From contig SMNH02000004.1 in assembly GCA_006383075.2 (NCBI GenBank), positions 310,001 to 374,000 of the forward strand: DNA of 64,000 nt. Reading direction: 5' to 3'. A model generated the notes under the pieces. The model was not told where the DNA came from. It searched no databases and saw only the letters and a list, made by a program, of their open reading frames with translations. The translations under genes were made by a program, and so were the position numbers. This DNA is from Kordia sp. TARA_039_SRF (lineage in GTDB: Bacteria; Bacteroidota; Bacteroidia; Flavobacteriales; Flavobacteriaceae). How positions within the stretch are numbered: the first letter of the stretch is position 1; every line of letters begins with the position of its first letter. Below are positions 7,402-17,310 of the stretch, in pieces.

Positions 7402-10400
7402 CAGTATTGTTATAGTTGTATTCTTCAGTTAACGGATCAAAATCTTCATCTTTGATCAATGCTCTTTTGTCTGCTATTTTGGCAAAAATGTAGTACAAGC
7501 CAGGAATTACTATGACTCCAAATATAGTTCCGAAGAGCATTCCCCCAAAAGCTGTGGTTCCAATGGTTCTGTTTCCCACTGCGCCAGCTCCTGTTGCAAT
7601 GACAAGCGGAATCAATCCTGCGATAAAGGCAAAAGAAGTCATTAGTATTGGACGGAATCTCACTTTGGCACCTTCGATAGCGGCTTCTTTAATGCTCATT
7701 CCCTGATTTCGTTTTTGCACAGCATATTCAATGATTAATACTGCATTTTTACCTAATAACCCTACCAACATTACCAATCCAACTTGCGCATAGATATCGT
7801 TTGAAAGTCCTAACATTTTTAGCATAAAGAACGAACCAAATATTCCCGCAGGCAACGAAAGAATAACTGCAAATGGCAAAATAAAGCTTTCATATTGCGC
7901 CGCTAATACGAGATAGACGAAAACTAAAACAATGATGAAGATAAAAATAGCTTCATTTCCGCGTCGAGCTTCATCAAAAGATAAGCCTTCCCAAGCAATA
8001 TCATAGTTGTTTGGAAGTATCTCTGTAGCAACTTCTTTAACCGCTGTGATAGCGTCATCTGTGGTAAAGCCTTTGGCAGGAATTCCTCGAATGGCTGCCG
8101 AATTGTATAGGTTGTAACGTGTAATTTCGTTCGGACCTTGCTTTTTATTGAGCTTCATAAAAGCTGCATACGGCACCATTTCACCCATATCATTTTTCAC
8201 ATAATAGTTCAAAATATCACTTGGATACCTACGATATTCGGGAGCAGCTTGTGTATATACTTTGAAGAAATTGTTGAATCGCACAAAGCCTTGCTCATAA
8301 GTACTTCCAATTAAAATATTTAAGTTTTCCATCGCTTTCCCTATAGAAACACCTTTTTGCATCGCCAAAGCATTGTCGATTTCGAGTTCGTATTGCGGAT
8401 AGTTGGCGGCATAAAACGTAAATAAACCTGTAAGTTCTTCACGCTTACTCAATGCTTCCATGAATTCCTGATTTATTTTGTCAAATTCCTGATAATCCGT
8501 TTCGTTATTTTTATCGAGCAATCGCAATGCCAATCCACCTGCGGCTCCATATCCTGGCACTGCTGGTGGTTCAAAATATTCTATGATGGCTCCGAAATCT
8601 TTGGTTTTTTCTTCCAATTCTTCAATGATTTCATGAACAGAATGTTCTCTTTCTGACCAGCTTTTAAGGTTAATCAAACAAGTTCCTGCATTGGAACCAC
8701 GTCCTTCTGTTAAAATTTCATATCCCGCCAAGGATGAAACCGATTGTATGCCGTCAATTTCTTCAGCTATTTTTTGAAGCTCACGAGATACTTTGTTGGT
8801 CGTTTCTAAAGTTGATCCTGGCGGTGTTTGCACAATAGCATAAATCATTCCTTGATCTTCATTAGGAATAAACCCAGAAGGTAAAGACTTACTTGTTACG
8901 AATGTTACCGCGACAAATATTCCAAGCATTAAAACCGTTACAAAACGTCGTGTAACAATACGCTCTAATATGTTTGTATATCTTCCTGTAAGCTTTTCAA
9001 ACAGTTTGTTGAAACCGTCCATGAAATAGGAAATCGGTGTTTTTCGTTTAGGTTTCCCATGATTGTTTTTGAGAATCATCGCACATAATACAGGCGTAAG
9101 TGTTAAGGCTACGATTGCTGATAGAATGATGGATGATGCCATGGTGATGGCAAATTGTCGGTAAAAAACACCTACAGGACCAGTCATGAATGCAACTGGA
9201 ATAAATACAGCAACCATTAATAAAGTAATGGCAACAATAGCGCCACCGATTTCCCCTAACACTTTTCCGACAGCATTGTACGGACTGATGTGTTCTTCTT
9301 CCATTTTGGCGTGTACGGCTTCGACAACGACAATGGCATCATCTACCACAATTCCGATTGCCAATACTAGGGCAAAAAGTGTGATTAAGTTGATGGTAAG
9401 TCCAAATATTTGCATAACAAAAAATGCGCCAATTAAAGAAATGGGAACCGCTAATGCGGGAATTAAGGTAGATCGCCAATCGCCCAAAAATAAAAACACG
9501 ACCAATGACACTAAGATGAAGGCTTCTCCTAATGTGTGAATTACTTTTTCAATAGAAGCGTCTAAAAAGTTAGACACATCATAACTCACTTCATATTCCA
9601 TGCCTTTAGGAAAAGAAGCTGCAAGTTCTGTCATTTTGTGTTTTATTTCTTCAATAACATCTCTTGCGTTACTTCCGTATGATTGTTTTAAAACGATTGC
9701 CGCCGATGGAAATCCGTCTTTGTTAGAATAGATATCAAAGAATTCACTTCCCAATGCTACGGTAGCAATGTCTTTTAGTTTTAAGATGTTTCCATCAGGA
9801 GTTGCCTTGATGATAATGTTTTCATATTGTTCAGGCTTGTTAAATCTTCCTTTATATACCAATACATATTCGAGTGATTGTGCTGAGATTCCTGAACTAC
9901 GTCCCAAACGTCCTGGGCGTCCAATGATGCTTTGTTCATCAATAGCTTCCATGACTTCCTCACTTGAAATTTTGTAGGCTCTCATACGATCTGGCTTTAA
10001 CCAAATACGTATGGCATATTGACGACTTCCTAGAATTTTGGCACTTGAAATTCCGTTGACTCTTTTTACTTCAGGAATGATATTGGCGTTCGCATAGTTG
10101 TAAAGAAATTTTTCATCATCATTTTTATTTTTACTGTATAAATTGACATACATCAGCATACTCGGTTGTACACGTGACACCACGACTCCTTCCAATTGCA
10201 CTAGCGGCGGTAGTTTATTGATGACTTGGTCGACTCTGTTTTTCACATTTACTACTGCTTGATTGGGATCGGTTCCCAATTCAAATATCACTTGAATGGT
10301 CGCTTCTCCCGCACTCGTAGCATCTGACACCATATATTTCATCCCCTGTACACCGTTGATGGATCTTTCAAGAGGAATTAAAGTAGATTTTACTAGCACA

Positions 10401-10564
10401 TCGGCACTTGATCCTGGATAGGCAATCGTAATTAAAACTCTGGGAGGTGCAATTTCTGGGAATTGCGATATGGGTAAATTTTTAATGGAAAGTCCTCCAA
10501 TAAATAAGATGATCAATGACACGACAATCGCCATCACTGGTCGTTTGATAAAATTTTTAAACAT
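7391..10564 (-). CDS. RND efflux transporter, HAE1 (AcrB/MexB-like) family
   Basis: 1057 residues, full length for the family, 12 membrane helices with two large periplasmic loops. It starts MFKNFIKRPVMAIVVSLII. The proton-relay pair is in GIVVDDAIVVVEA and the conserved Lys in GLLGKNAVLIIEYA. Periplasmic elements GRPGRLGR and TPPGSTLETT are present. It exports hydrophobic or amphipathic compounds (detergents, dyes, antibiotics) by proton antiport, with an adaptor and a TolC-like channel. The adaptor gene 22 bp upstream appears defective, so this intact transporter may lack its own partner unless another adaptor serves it. Confidence 0.93.
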   Translation of the reverse strand: MFKNFIKRPVMAIVVSLIILFIGGLSIKNLPISQFPEIAPPRVLITIAYPGSSADVLVKSTLIPLERSINGVQGMKYMVSDATSAGEATIQVIFELGTDPNQAVVNVKNRVDQVINKLPPLVQLEGVVVSRVQPSMLMYVNLYSKNKNDDEKFLYNYANANIIPEVKRVNGISSAKILGSRQYAIRIWLKPDRMRAYKISSEEVMEAIDEQSIIGRPGRLGRSSGISAQSLEYVLVYKGRFNKPEQYENIIIKATPDGNILKLKDIATVALGSEFFDIYSNKDGFPSAAIVLKQSYGSNARDVIEEIKHKMTELAASFPKGMEYEVSYDVSNFLDASIEKVIHTLGEAFILVSLVVFLFLGDWRSTLIPALAVPISLIGAFFVMQIFGLTINLITLFALVLAIGIVVDDAIVVVEAVHAKMEEEHISPYNAVGKVLGEIGGAIVAITLLMVAVFIPVAFMTGPVGVFYRQFAITMASSIILSAIVALTLTPVLCAMILKNNHGKPKRKTPISYFMDGFNKLFEKLTGRYTNILERIVTRRFVTVLMLGIFVAVTFVTSKSLPSGFIPNEDQGMIYAIVQTPPGSTLETTNKVSRELQKIAEEIDGIQSVSSLAGYEILTEGRGSNAGTCLINLKSWSEREHSVHEIIEELEEKTKDFGAIIEYFEPPAVPGYGAAGGLALRLLDKNNETDYQEFDKINQEFMEALSKREELTGLFTFYAANYPQYELEIDNALAMQKGVSIGKAMENLNILIGSTYEQGFVRFNNFFKVYTQAAPEYRRYPSDILNYYVKNDMGEMVPYAAFMKLNKKQGPNEITRYNLYNSAAIRGIPAKGFTTDDAITAVKEVATEILPNNYDIAWEGLSFDEARRGNEAIFIFIIVLVFVYLVLAAQYESFILPFAVILSLPAGIFGSFFMLKMLGLSNDIYAQVGLVMLVGLLGKNAVLIIEYAVQKRNQGMSIKEAAIEGAKVRFRPILMTSFAFIAGLIPLVIATGAGAVGNRTIGTTAFGGMLFGTIFGVIVIPGLYYIFAKIADKRALIKDEDFDPLTEEYNYNNTDEK

Positions 10565-10586
10565 GATTCTTTTCTTTTAAAATGAA

Positions 10587-11657
10587 CTATTCTGCATTTA
10601 GCGATAAATCGGAAAGTACTGCTGATGGTTCTCTGTAATCAATTTCGATATGGTCTCCATTGCGTACTTTTCACAACCCATCAATCAGAATCATGTCTGT
10701 TTTTTCAAGTCCTTTTTCAACGATATACAAGTATGGTAATTCTTCACCAATGGTGATTTCTCGTTGTTCTACCTCATGATCTTCGTTGACTACAAATACA
10801 TATTTTTTGTCAAGAATTTCAAATGTGGCTTTTTGTGGAATAATACGGGCATTTTTGTAAGGAACTTCCATAAGGATATTTCCTGTTTGTCCGTGTCGTA
10901 AAATGTTTTCTTGGTTGGGGAACGTGGCTCTAAACTCAATATTTCCTGTTTCATTGTTAAATTCTCCTTCTATTGTTTCGACAACACCTTCATGCAAAAA
11001 CTTTTTTCCATTAGCCATAAGAAGACTTACTTTTTTTGTTTTTTCATGGGTCGTATCAGTAATATAATCTAAGTATTCAGATTCAGGAACGTTAAAATAT
11101 ACCCACATGTTTCTATTGTCAGAAAGTGTTGTTAAGAGTTCTCCTTCTTCTAAAAAACTACCTTCTCTAACGTGCAAATGATCCATGATTCCTGTAAAAG
11201 GAGCTTGAATTTTTGTGAAGTTTAGATGTGTTTTCGCAATATTTACTTCTGCATTGGCTTTGTCAAGTTTTGCTTGCGCAAGTGCCAATTCATTTGCTGA
11301 AACGATATTTTTATCAGCTAATAGTTTTGTGTTTCTATACTCTATATTCGCAATATTTGCCTCTGCTTTTGATTTTTGTAAATCTGCTTGGTATAAATTG
11401 GCTTTGATAGAAAACATTGGTTGGTTTTCAGACACCGTTTGTCCTTCATCCACAAATATTTTTTGAAGATAGCCACTTTCTAGTGTGCGCAATTCTATAT
11501 GACGCATGGCGTGAATTTGACACACATACGAGCGTATAATGATGGTATCTTTTTCAATAAGTTTAGTGACTTGTAGTTTTGGGGTTATTTCGTGTTTTTT
11601 TTCTTCGTGCGTACAACTTGTAGCAACTAAGAAAAGTAATCCTATTACGGGGATTAT
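10587..11657 (-). pseudogene. RND membrane-fusion (adaptor) protein, probably inactivated
   Basis: The HlyD/AcrA-type adaptor belonging to the next gene. It has a lipoprotein signal IPVIGLLFLVATSC, a lipoyl-type region (LRTLESGYLQKIFVDEGQTV), a coiled coil (SKAEANIANIEYRNTKLL) and the FTGIMDHLHVREG return strand. Two defects show. First, no start codon exists in frame: the frame enters from TAA next to an A6 run (ATTAAAAAATAATCCC), where relatives would have ATG, Lys codons and then the signal; the first usable start is a GTG at 11525, after the signal peptide. Second, TGA at 10671 interrupts a frame that continues KVRNGDHIEIDYREPSAVL to TAG at 10587. The uninterrupted piece is 10671-11525. 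Translation from a rare start plus readthrough is the alternative. Confidence 0.7.
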
Positions 11658-11856
11658 TTTTTAATCGTATTGATGGTTTTTTGAATTAGTATAAATCAAA
11701 TATGTCATACGAAGACTCTGCTAGTTTCAGTGCTATTTAGGCGTATTTTAAAAAGTAAAACAGCTAAAAAAAGACATACGTATGATTATGAAAAAACTAG
11801 CTAAAGTGTAGCTATCAGTAATTTTTCATAGAAGTGACTGCATATAATGATATACG

Positions 11857-12201
11857 CTAAATTCTAAAAACTTGATATAAAATATAAAGGTTTGGATAGG
11901 AGATGAAAAGCGAAATTGCCTTTTCGAATCTCTTGTGTTTTACTGTTAAGTGGGTAGGAAGTTGGAAATTATTTTTACCAAGAAAGGAATCAGAACCAGA
12001 CTCACTACTTTCAACTTCTTCTTCCTCATTGAGTTCTTCAATAAAGGAAAAATCATTGGATTTATCATCTTCAAGTGTATCTATAAAGGAAGATTCACTT
12101 GCTAATCCACGAACATTTTTAGTAGCATCAAAAGATGGGGTGATTCCAAACGTTTGGAATATACCTAACAATAGTAGTACTAAAAATGTATTTGTTCTCA
12201 T
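11857..12201 (-). CDS. small exported or membrane protein of unknown function
   Basis: 114 residues from MRTNTFLVLLLLG, chosen over a Met six codons earlier because it starts the hydrophobic signal directly. After the signal comes a strongly acidic middle (IEELNEEEEVESSES) and a C-terminus SYPNLYILYQVFRI. I do not recognise a named family. It lies upstream of the efflux operon in the same direction, about 200 bp away, and could be an accessory or unrelated envelope protein. Confidence 0.55.
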   Translation of the reverse strand: MRTNTFLVLLLLGIFQTFGITPSFDATKNVRGLASESSFIDTLEDDKSNDFSFIEELNEEEEVESSESGSDSFLGKNNFQLPTHLTVKHKRFEKAISLFISYPNLYILYQVFRI

Positions 12202-12630
12202 AGTGTAATAAGGGCACAAATTTATTTAATATATCTTGAGATAAAAAAAATATTAGTGCTTTTTTAACAATAGTATGTTTAGTATCTTTTTTTTAATAAA
12301 ACAACTCCGAAATCACAATCAAAAAAATCAAAGTTCTTTTCTTCGACTCCACTCAGAATTGCTAAAGTCAGTGTCAAACCAAAAATAAACGCTAATAACC
12401 CGTAACTGAATGTTATAAGAAACCGCCAGAATGTCTAAAAATCCATATATGATTTTTTATTGATGTTAAATATTCCGACATTTAAGTGTGGAATATTTAA
12501 AAAAAGATTCTAAGACAAGACTTAAATTATACTCTACTTGTCTTGACAATATTATACCTCAATATGATTAAGTACAGTTTCTATATGAATTTATTGTCCC
12601 TATTCATTTACAATGACTTAACTTTACTTA
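12202..12630. other. non-coding stretch with two hairpins
   Basis: No credible gene. Two inverted repeats are visible: aatattcc / ggaatatt around 12467-12495, and aagacaag / cttgtctt around 12512-12547. A fragment reading cttcgactccactcagaat near 12337 belongs to the dispersed spacer vocabulary of this genome. Function unknown. Confidence 0.4.
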
Positions 12631-12866
12631 CTACTTGCGAACATCTCGCAAGTTTTTTGATGCTCGAATAAGTTCTGCGTAAGCATTTACAAAGTATTTT
12701 GAAACTTTAAGAATTCCATAAATTACAACACCACAAGTGACTACTTTAGTCACAGGATGCTTCAATATGTTTTTTGTATCAATGAGTGGTTTGGTCAATC
12801 TAGGAATCGAATCCAAATCTAATTTGTCTAAAATTGCCCTTTTTTTGTTTGTTCTTTGCGTATCAT
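12631..12866 (-). pseudogene. small membrane protein interrupted, or slipping, at an A7 run
   Basis: A frame without ATG codes for DSIPRLTKPLIDTKNILKHP, then one hydrophobic segment (VVTCGVVIYGILKVSKYFV) and a basic tail to the stop at 12631. An ATG at 12866 reads MIRKEQTKKGQF and stops, but with one more A in the seven-A run at 12840-12846 it would join smoothly as MIRKEQTKRAILDKLDLDSIPRL. Either a 1-nt deletion has killed the gene or transcriptional slippage at the A-run restores it. About 80 residues when joined; no family recognised. Confidence 0.45.
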
Positions 12867-13267
12867 TTTTTCGTGTATTTTTGTTTTAATTACATGAGGA
12901 AACAGATACTTTACTAGCGGTAGATAAACAGCTAAAAATCAATAGAAAATATAGCGAATTTAACGTGCTAAAAGAGTACCGTTTCAGAGTACCAAAAAGC
13001 ATAGAAATCGCCCCTTTTTCGGACTCCTTATTTCGTAAATAACTGAAAATCAGGTGCAAAAATTTTAACCAACTGCTGGTTGCTGGTTTTTTGTTATTCG
13101 TTGTTTGTTTTTTGTGTATTTGTCTATAAAAACTAATATCCTATACATAACAACACCAAAATTCCAAGAGCAAAGTGCTACCAACATACCAAAATACTAA
13201 CAGCAAAGCGCGTTACTAACAATCTAAAAAATCTAACAGCGATAGCGCATCTAACAGCAAAGCGAAT
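12867..13267. other. non-coding stretch holding the right 14-bp repeat and spacer repeats
   Basis: No gene seen. It includes the AGAGTACC pair at 12973-12993. From about 13075 on there is low-complexity spacer sequence: ctggttgctgg, and repeated aacagcraagcg/ aatcta words that recur at 38935-39281. Confidence 0.5.
12971..12984. repeat. right copy of 14-bp direct repeat, candidate attachment-like site
   Basis: Exact second copy of aaagagtaccgttt (first at 1147-1160), followed at 12986 by another AGAGTACC, the same 13-bp spacing as in the left copy. If the two are att sites, the enclosed segment of about 11.8 kb covers the integrases, cassettes and efflux operon. Confidence 0.35.
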
Positions 13268-14272
13268 CTAGTTCATAATCTTCACCAACAACTCTTTTAA
13301 CAAATCACCGTTCGATAAATTACTAGCGCCTACACCTTTGCTTTTTACGTCCATATCGCGTAAGGTTGCCACAATGCCACTCACCTTTTTCATTGGGTAA
13401 TTGCGTGCTGCTGTTTGGTATTCCTTTACAAAATACGGATTGATGCGCAAGGCAGAAGCCACACTACGCTGACTATGATCGCGCAATCCGTGATACTGCA
13501 ATAGCTGCGAAAAGAAATTAAACAATAAAGAAACTGTTACAACTGTGGGATTATCTTTCGGATTTTCAGCAAAATAGGTGATAATTCGGAATGCTTTTTT
13601 AATATCACGGTCGCCAATAGCTTTGCGCAACTCAAAATTGTTGTAATCTTTGCTAATTCCGATGTTTTCCTCAATAATTTCTGCGGTGATTTCGCTTCCT
13701 TTTGGGAGAATTAATTGTAGTTTTTCGAGTTCGTTGTTGATTTTACTCAAGTTCGTTCCCAAAAACTCCACCAACATTTGTGCGGCTTTCGGTGTGATGT
13801 GGTATTTTTTCCCTGCCAACACTCTGCGAATCCAATCCGCAACTTGATTTTCATACAATTTCTTGCTTTCATAAACTATCCCGTTCTTGGCGGCAGCTTT
13901 GTATACTTTCTTATTTTTCGCAAGCTTTTTATACTTATAGCAAATCACTAAAACTGTTGTAGGCTGCGGATTTTCAAAATAATCCGCAAGTTTCTCTATG
14001 GTTCTCGATAAATCTTGCGCTTCTTTCACAATCACGACTTGGCGCTCCGCCATCATTGGATAGCGCTTAGCATTTGCCACAATATCATCTGTAGAAACAT
14101 CGCGTCCGTAGAGTACCATTTGGTTGAATCCTTTTTCGGCTTCATCCAACACATTGTCTTCAATATATTCTGCAATTTTATCAATATAATAGGCTTCTTC
14201 GCCCATTAAAAAATAAATTGGCTTAATATTTCCTTTTTGTATGTCAATGACGATTTGTTTCGCTTCTTCCAT
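13268..14272 (-). CDS. holA: DNA polymerase III subunit delta
   Basis: 334 residues from MEEAKQIVIDIQKGNIKPIYFLMGEEAYYIDKI, the usual N-terminus of HolA; the Met 23 codons earlier would overlap the divergent gene and is unlikely. Delta is the clamp-loader subunit that opens the beta sliding clamp. The N-terminal AAA+-like fold and the three-domain length fit the family; NNELEKLQLIL and VSLLFNFFSQLLQYHGL belong to domains II and III. The gene is divergent from an HsdR-N protein, an arrangement common in Flavobacteriia. Confidence 0.92.
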   Translation of the reverse strand: MEEAKQIVIDIQKGNIKPIYFLMGEEAYYIDKIAEYIEDNVLDEAEKGFNQMVLYGRDVSTDDIVANAKRYPMMAERQVVIVKEAQDLSRTIEKLADYFENPQPTTVLVICYKYKKLAKNKKVYKAAAKNGIVYESKKLYENQVADWIRRVLAGKKYHITPKAAQMLVEFLGTNLSKINNELEKLQLILPKGSEITAEIIEENIGISKDYNNFELRKAIGDRDIKKAFRIITYFAENPKDNPTVVTVSLLFNFFSQLLQYHGLRDHSQRSVASALRINPYFVKEYQTAARNYPMKKVSGIVATLRDMDVKSKGVGASNLSNGDLLKELLVKIMN

Positions 14273-14332
14273 GCTGAGGACAAATGTGAAATTGTATTGG
14301 TTTTCGGTGTACGAAATCCTTAGTTTTGTGCT

Positions 14333-14782
14333 ATGGAACACTTAAATTTTCCAAAATACACGTTCCGCTTCAAAAATAGGGAAAATAAAATCTATATTTT
14401 TGATGCCATCCGGAAAAAGTTTGTGGTGTTGACTCCAGAAGAATGGGTTCGACAACACACTGTGCAATTTTTGATACACGAAAAGAAATATCCCACAAGT
14501 CTTATCAATGTTGAAAAAGAACTCATATTCAACGACTTAAAGAAACGATATGATATTGTAGTTTTTAATTCGGATGGTAGTATTTTTTTGGTGGTTGAAT
14601 GCAAACGAAGTAACGTAACAATCAATCAAGAAACTTTTGACCAAATTGCGCGATACAACATGATTTTAGACGCTGATTATTTGATGGTCACCAACGGATT
14701 ACAGCATTATTGTTGCATAATGGATTACGAAGCGCAGCAATATCATTTTTTAAGAGATATTCCAGCATACAAGAAACCGTAG
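14333..14782 (+). CDS. type I restriction enzyme R N-terminal-domain protein (stand-alone)
   Basis: 149 residues consisting of the HSDR_N_2 nuclease-like domain only: TPEEWVRQHTVQFLI, then DIVVFNSDGSIFLVVECKR, which has the D-x(n)-ExK pattern of PD-(D/E)XK nucleases, and QETFDQIARYNMILDADYLMVTNG. No helicase part and no HsdM/HsdS genes are near, so it is not a restriction system. Small proteins of this type sit next to holA in many flavobacteria with unknown role. It starts 61 bp from the holA start, on the opposite strand. Confidence 0.85.
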   Translation: MEHLNFPKYTFRFKNRENKIYIFDAIRKKFVVLTPEEWVRQHTVQFLIHEKKYPTSLINVEKELIFNDLKKRYDIVVFNSDGSIFLVVECKRSNVTINQETFDQIARYNMILDADYLMVTNGLQHYCCIMDYEAQQYHFLRDIPAYKKP

Positions 14783-14977
14783 GGTTTTAGACTTGCTTAG
14801 GTTTTTAGAAGTTTAGATGATTAGATTGAAAAGCTCTATTTTTCGATGTTTTGTTGAACTTGAATTTGAAACCAAAATGTCACTTCGATTTCTATGACAA
14901 AAGCAAGCGATTTTATCACAGAAATCAAAGTGACGTATTTAAAACCTCTAATCAAAAGATTCCACTTTTGAGGGAAT

Positions 14978-17176
14978 TTAATGATTATCGTGATGTTCTG
15001 AATGATTTCCAAACGGTTTGATGATGAGTCCAATACTTAAGATAAAACCGTCTGTTGGTGCATAAATTTCTGGAAATGTCGGATTGCTATGCGGCGGTAA
15101 TACCAATGGTGAAAAACGACTTTGTCTACGATCAGTAAAGTTTTCAAAATTCGCATAGATGCCGCCCCAAGAAAAGTTACGCATCGCTAAGAATCCCATC
15201 GTAATGAAATCAGTGGTTTCGGTGCCGTTAGATAATACTTGTGAGCCTGTATAATAGGTTTCGTACCCCAAACGCCATTTTTCAGTTTCATACATCAGCA
15301 CGCTTCCTGCATTGTGCTTGGCGGTTAACGGTTTTTGTGGATTTCCAGGTAAATACCTTAGTTTGGCATCAATCAAAGCATAGTTGACAAACCATTTAAA
15401 ATCGCCATACGAAAATTTAATGTTGGTTTCTGCTCCTTGCGTTAAAATTAATCCGTCTGCATTTTCATATTGAAAAAAGTTATTGTCATTGACGTTTAAG
15501 AGCAATCCGTTGTCAATTGCTGTCACATAAAATAATTGATTAACAGAAAAACCAACCGTTTCGTTGAATATTTTGGTTTTGTAATTAAAATCAAGGTTCA
15601 AACCATACGAACGCTCTGCTTTTAGTACATTTTTATCAATTCGCAGAATGTTTTCAAAATTGATGAATTCCGCTTCTTCCGTAAATATATCAGGGGTTTT
15701 GTAACCCAATCCGCCACCAAATCGACTCGAAAATCCACTATCATTTTTATACAATAAGGAAACTCTTGGCAACACAAAAACGCCCCAACCTTTGGCGAAA
15801 TCGGTTCGTAAACCTGTTTCTAAAATCCAGTTGTCTGACAAATCAAAGTTAGAATTCACAAAGACACCAACGGTCAAATCATTTTGGTCGCGCTGCAATG
15901 GTGCGCTGTCATCTTCGTCAAAACTAGTCGTATATAAATTCGCGCCAAGCATCCAATCATTTTTGTCATAATTGTGTTGCAATGTCACTTCACTAAAGGA
16001 ATTGAGCTGTTTTCCGTTAAATTGCAAATTGGGCACATTCAATTCTCTATCAAAAAAGGAAATACTATTTTTTATCGTAAAAACCCGCGCAGAATCTAGT
16101 TTTGTGGTATAGACTGCCTGACTATTTAAACGCTTGGAAATATTTTCTTCTGTGTATTGATGAATTCCATTTTGACCATTTTCAATGTTTTCCACATCGC
16201 CACCAATTCGGTCATCGTACGTACCATTTAAACCTATCCAAAACGTTGTTTTCTCCGATGGATAGTAGTAAAATTTTGGATTGAACGTAATCGACGTTGT
16301 TTCTGGAAGATTGCTAAATCCGTCATCTTCTGGGTCAAATATTTGTTGATAATTTCCAGAAGCATACAAACTCACGCCAAATTTGTCATTTCGCTTGCTG
16401 TAAAAGGCATTTAACGTGCTTCCCAAAGCGCTGGTTTGCGTAAACATAAAGTCCAATTCTGGTTCGTAATCGGGTGTTTTGGACACCAAGTTGACCAATC
16501 CTGCAATAGCGCCGCCACCGTACAAGGTAGATGCACTTCCTTTGATGATTTCAAATTGTTTTAAGTCTAATGGTGGAATTTGCATGATGCTCAATCCGCT
16601 GGAAAATCCGCCGTACAGTGGAAATCCGTCGCGGAGTAATTGTGTGTAACGTCCGTCTAATCCTTGAATTCGAATGTTTTGGTTTCCGCTACTCAATGAA
16701 GTTTGTTGCATCTGAATTCCTGTACTTTCACGCAATACCATGGAAATGTTTGTTGGATTCATCATGTTTTTTTCAAACAATTCTTCGCCACCAATCACTT
16801 CAATTCGTGTGGGAATTCGGCGAATGTCTCGTGTACTACGTGTTGCTTCAATCGTAACGACATTCAGTGAGCCTTTGGCTTCTTCCATATAAAATATAAA
16901 TTCAGAAGTCGCTGGCAGCGTAATGGTTGTTTCTATCGTTTTATAGCCCACAAAAGAAATCATCAATTGATGCGAACCGTTTGGAATATTAGTAAAACTC
17001 GCTATTCCTTCCATATTGGTGATAGCACCTTTTTGCAAATCTTCAAACAGCACATTTGCGCCGAGTAAAGCTTCTTTTTCGTGTTCGGTTACTACTTTAA
17101 TTTGGACATTGTTTTGTGCGTATGTCCACCCGCAAAGCATACTTAGTAGCAGCATGCTCCATATTCGTATTTGCAT
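14978..17176 (-). CDS. TonB-dependent outer-membrane receptor
   Basis: 732 residues from MQIRIWSMLLLSMLCGWTYAQ (signal peptide); a Met 21 codons upstream would precede the signal and is disfavoured. Order: signal; carboxypeptidase-regulatory-like beta sandwich (KVVTEHEKEALLGANVLFED to FYMEEA, about 25-105); plug domain (RIPTRIEVIGGEELFEKNMMNPTN, QNIRIQGLDGRYTQLLRDG, IKGSASTLYGGGAIAGLVNL); then a 22-strand barrel. It imports a substrate with TonB-ExbBD energy. The size and IRIQGLDG plug resemble siderophore or metal receptors. Two small secreted proteins lie upstream in the same direction, the first a Cys-rich one, consistent with metal handling. Confidence 0.92.
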   Translation of the reverse strand: MQIRIWSMLLLSMLCGWTYAQNNVQIKVVTEHEKEALLGANVLFEDLQKGAITNMEGIASFTNIPNGSHQLMISFVGYKTIETTITLPATSEFIFYMEEAKGSLNVVTIEATRSTRDIRRIPTRIEVIGGEELFEKNMMNPTNISMVLRESTGIQMQQTSLSSGNQNIRIQGLDGRYTQLLRDGFPLYGGFSSGLSIMQIPPLDLKQFEIIKGSASTLYGGGAIAGLVNLVSKTPDYEPELDFMFTQTSALGSTLNAFYSKRNDKFGVSLYASGNYQQIFDPEDDGFSNLPETTSITFNPKFYYYPSEKTTFWIGLNGTYDDRIGGDVENIENGQNGIHQYTEENISKRLNSQAVYTTKLDSARVFTIKNSISFFDRELNVPNLQFNGKQLNSFSEVTLQHNYDKNDWMLGANLYTTSFDEDDSAPLQRDQNDLTVGVFVNSNFDLSDNWILETGLRTDFAKGWGVFVLPRVSLLYKNDSGFSSRFGGGLGYKTPDIFTEEAEFINFENILRIDKNVLKAERSYGLNLDFNYKTKIFNETVGFSVNQLFYVTAIDNGLLLNVNDNNFFQYENADGLILTQGAETNIKFSYGDFKWFVNYALIDAKLRYLPGNPQKPLTAKHNAGSVLMYETEKWRLGYETYYTGSQVLSNGTETTDFITMGFLAMRNFSWGGIYANFENFTDRRQSRFSPLVLPPHSNPTFPEIYAPTDGFILSIGLIIKPFGNHSEHHDNH

Positions 17177-17310
17177 AAGTATTTTTTTAGAAGCTAGATT
17201 TTTGGAACTAAGAGTCAGGAATCTTGATTCTTGATTCATTCCAAAGTAATCTATACTTTATTTTTATATTGTTGAGAAACTGTACTACAATTGTACAGTA
17301 ATGTTGAAGT

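Noticed and set aside
9186-9539. 117-codon open frame opposite the RND transporter
   Set aside because: Shadow frame with biased Thr/Ala composition; the other strand is a confident, full-length transporter.
2025-10673. Stop-codon reassignment or recoding to explain the TAA and TGA codons in the transposase and the adaptor gene
   Set aside because: All neighbouring genes use TAA, TAG and TGA normally as terminators; only decaying genes carry internal stops.
14333-14782. A restriction-modification or defence system
   Set aside because: Only the HsdR N-terminal domain is present, with no HsdM, HsdS or helicase, and the neighbour is housekeeping holA.
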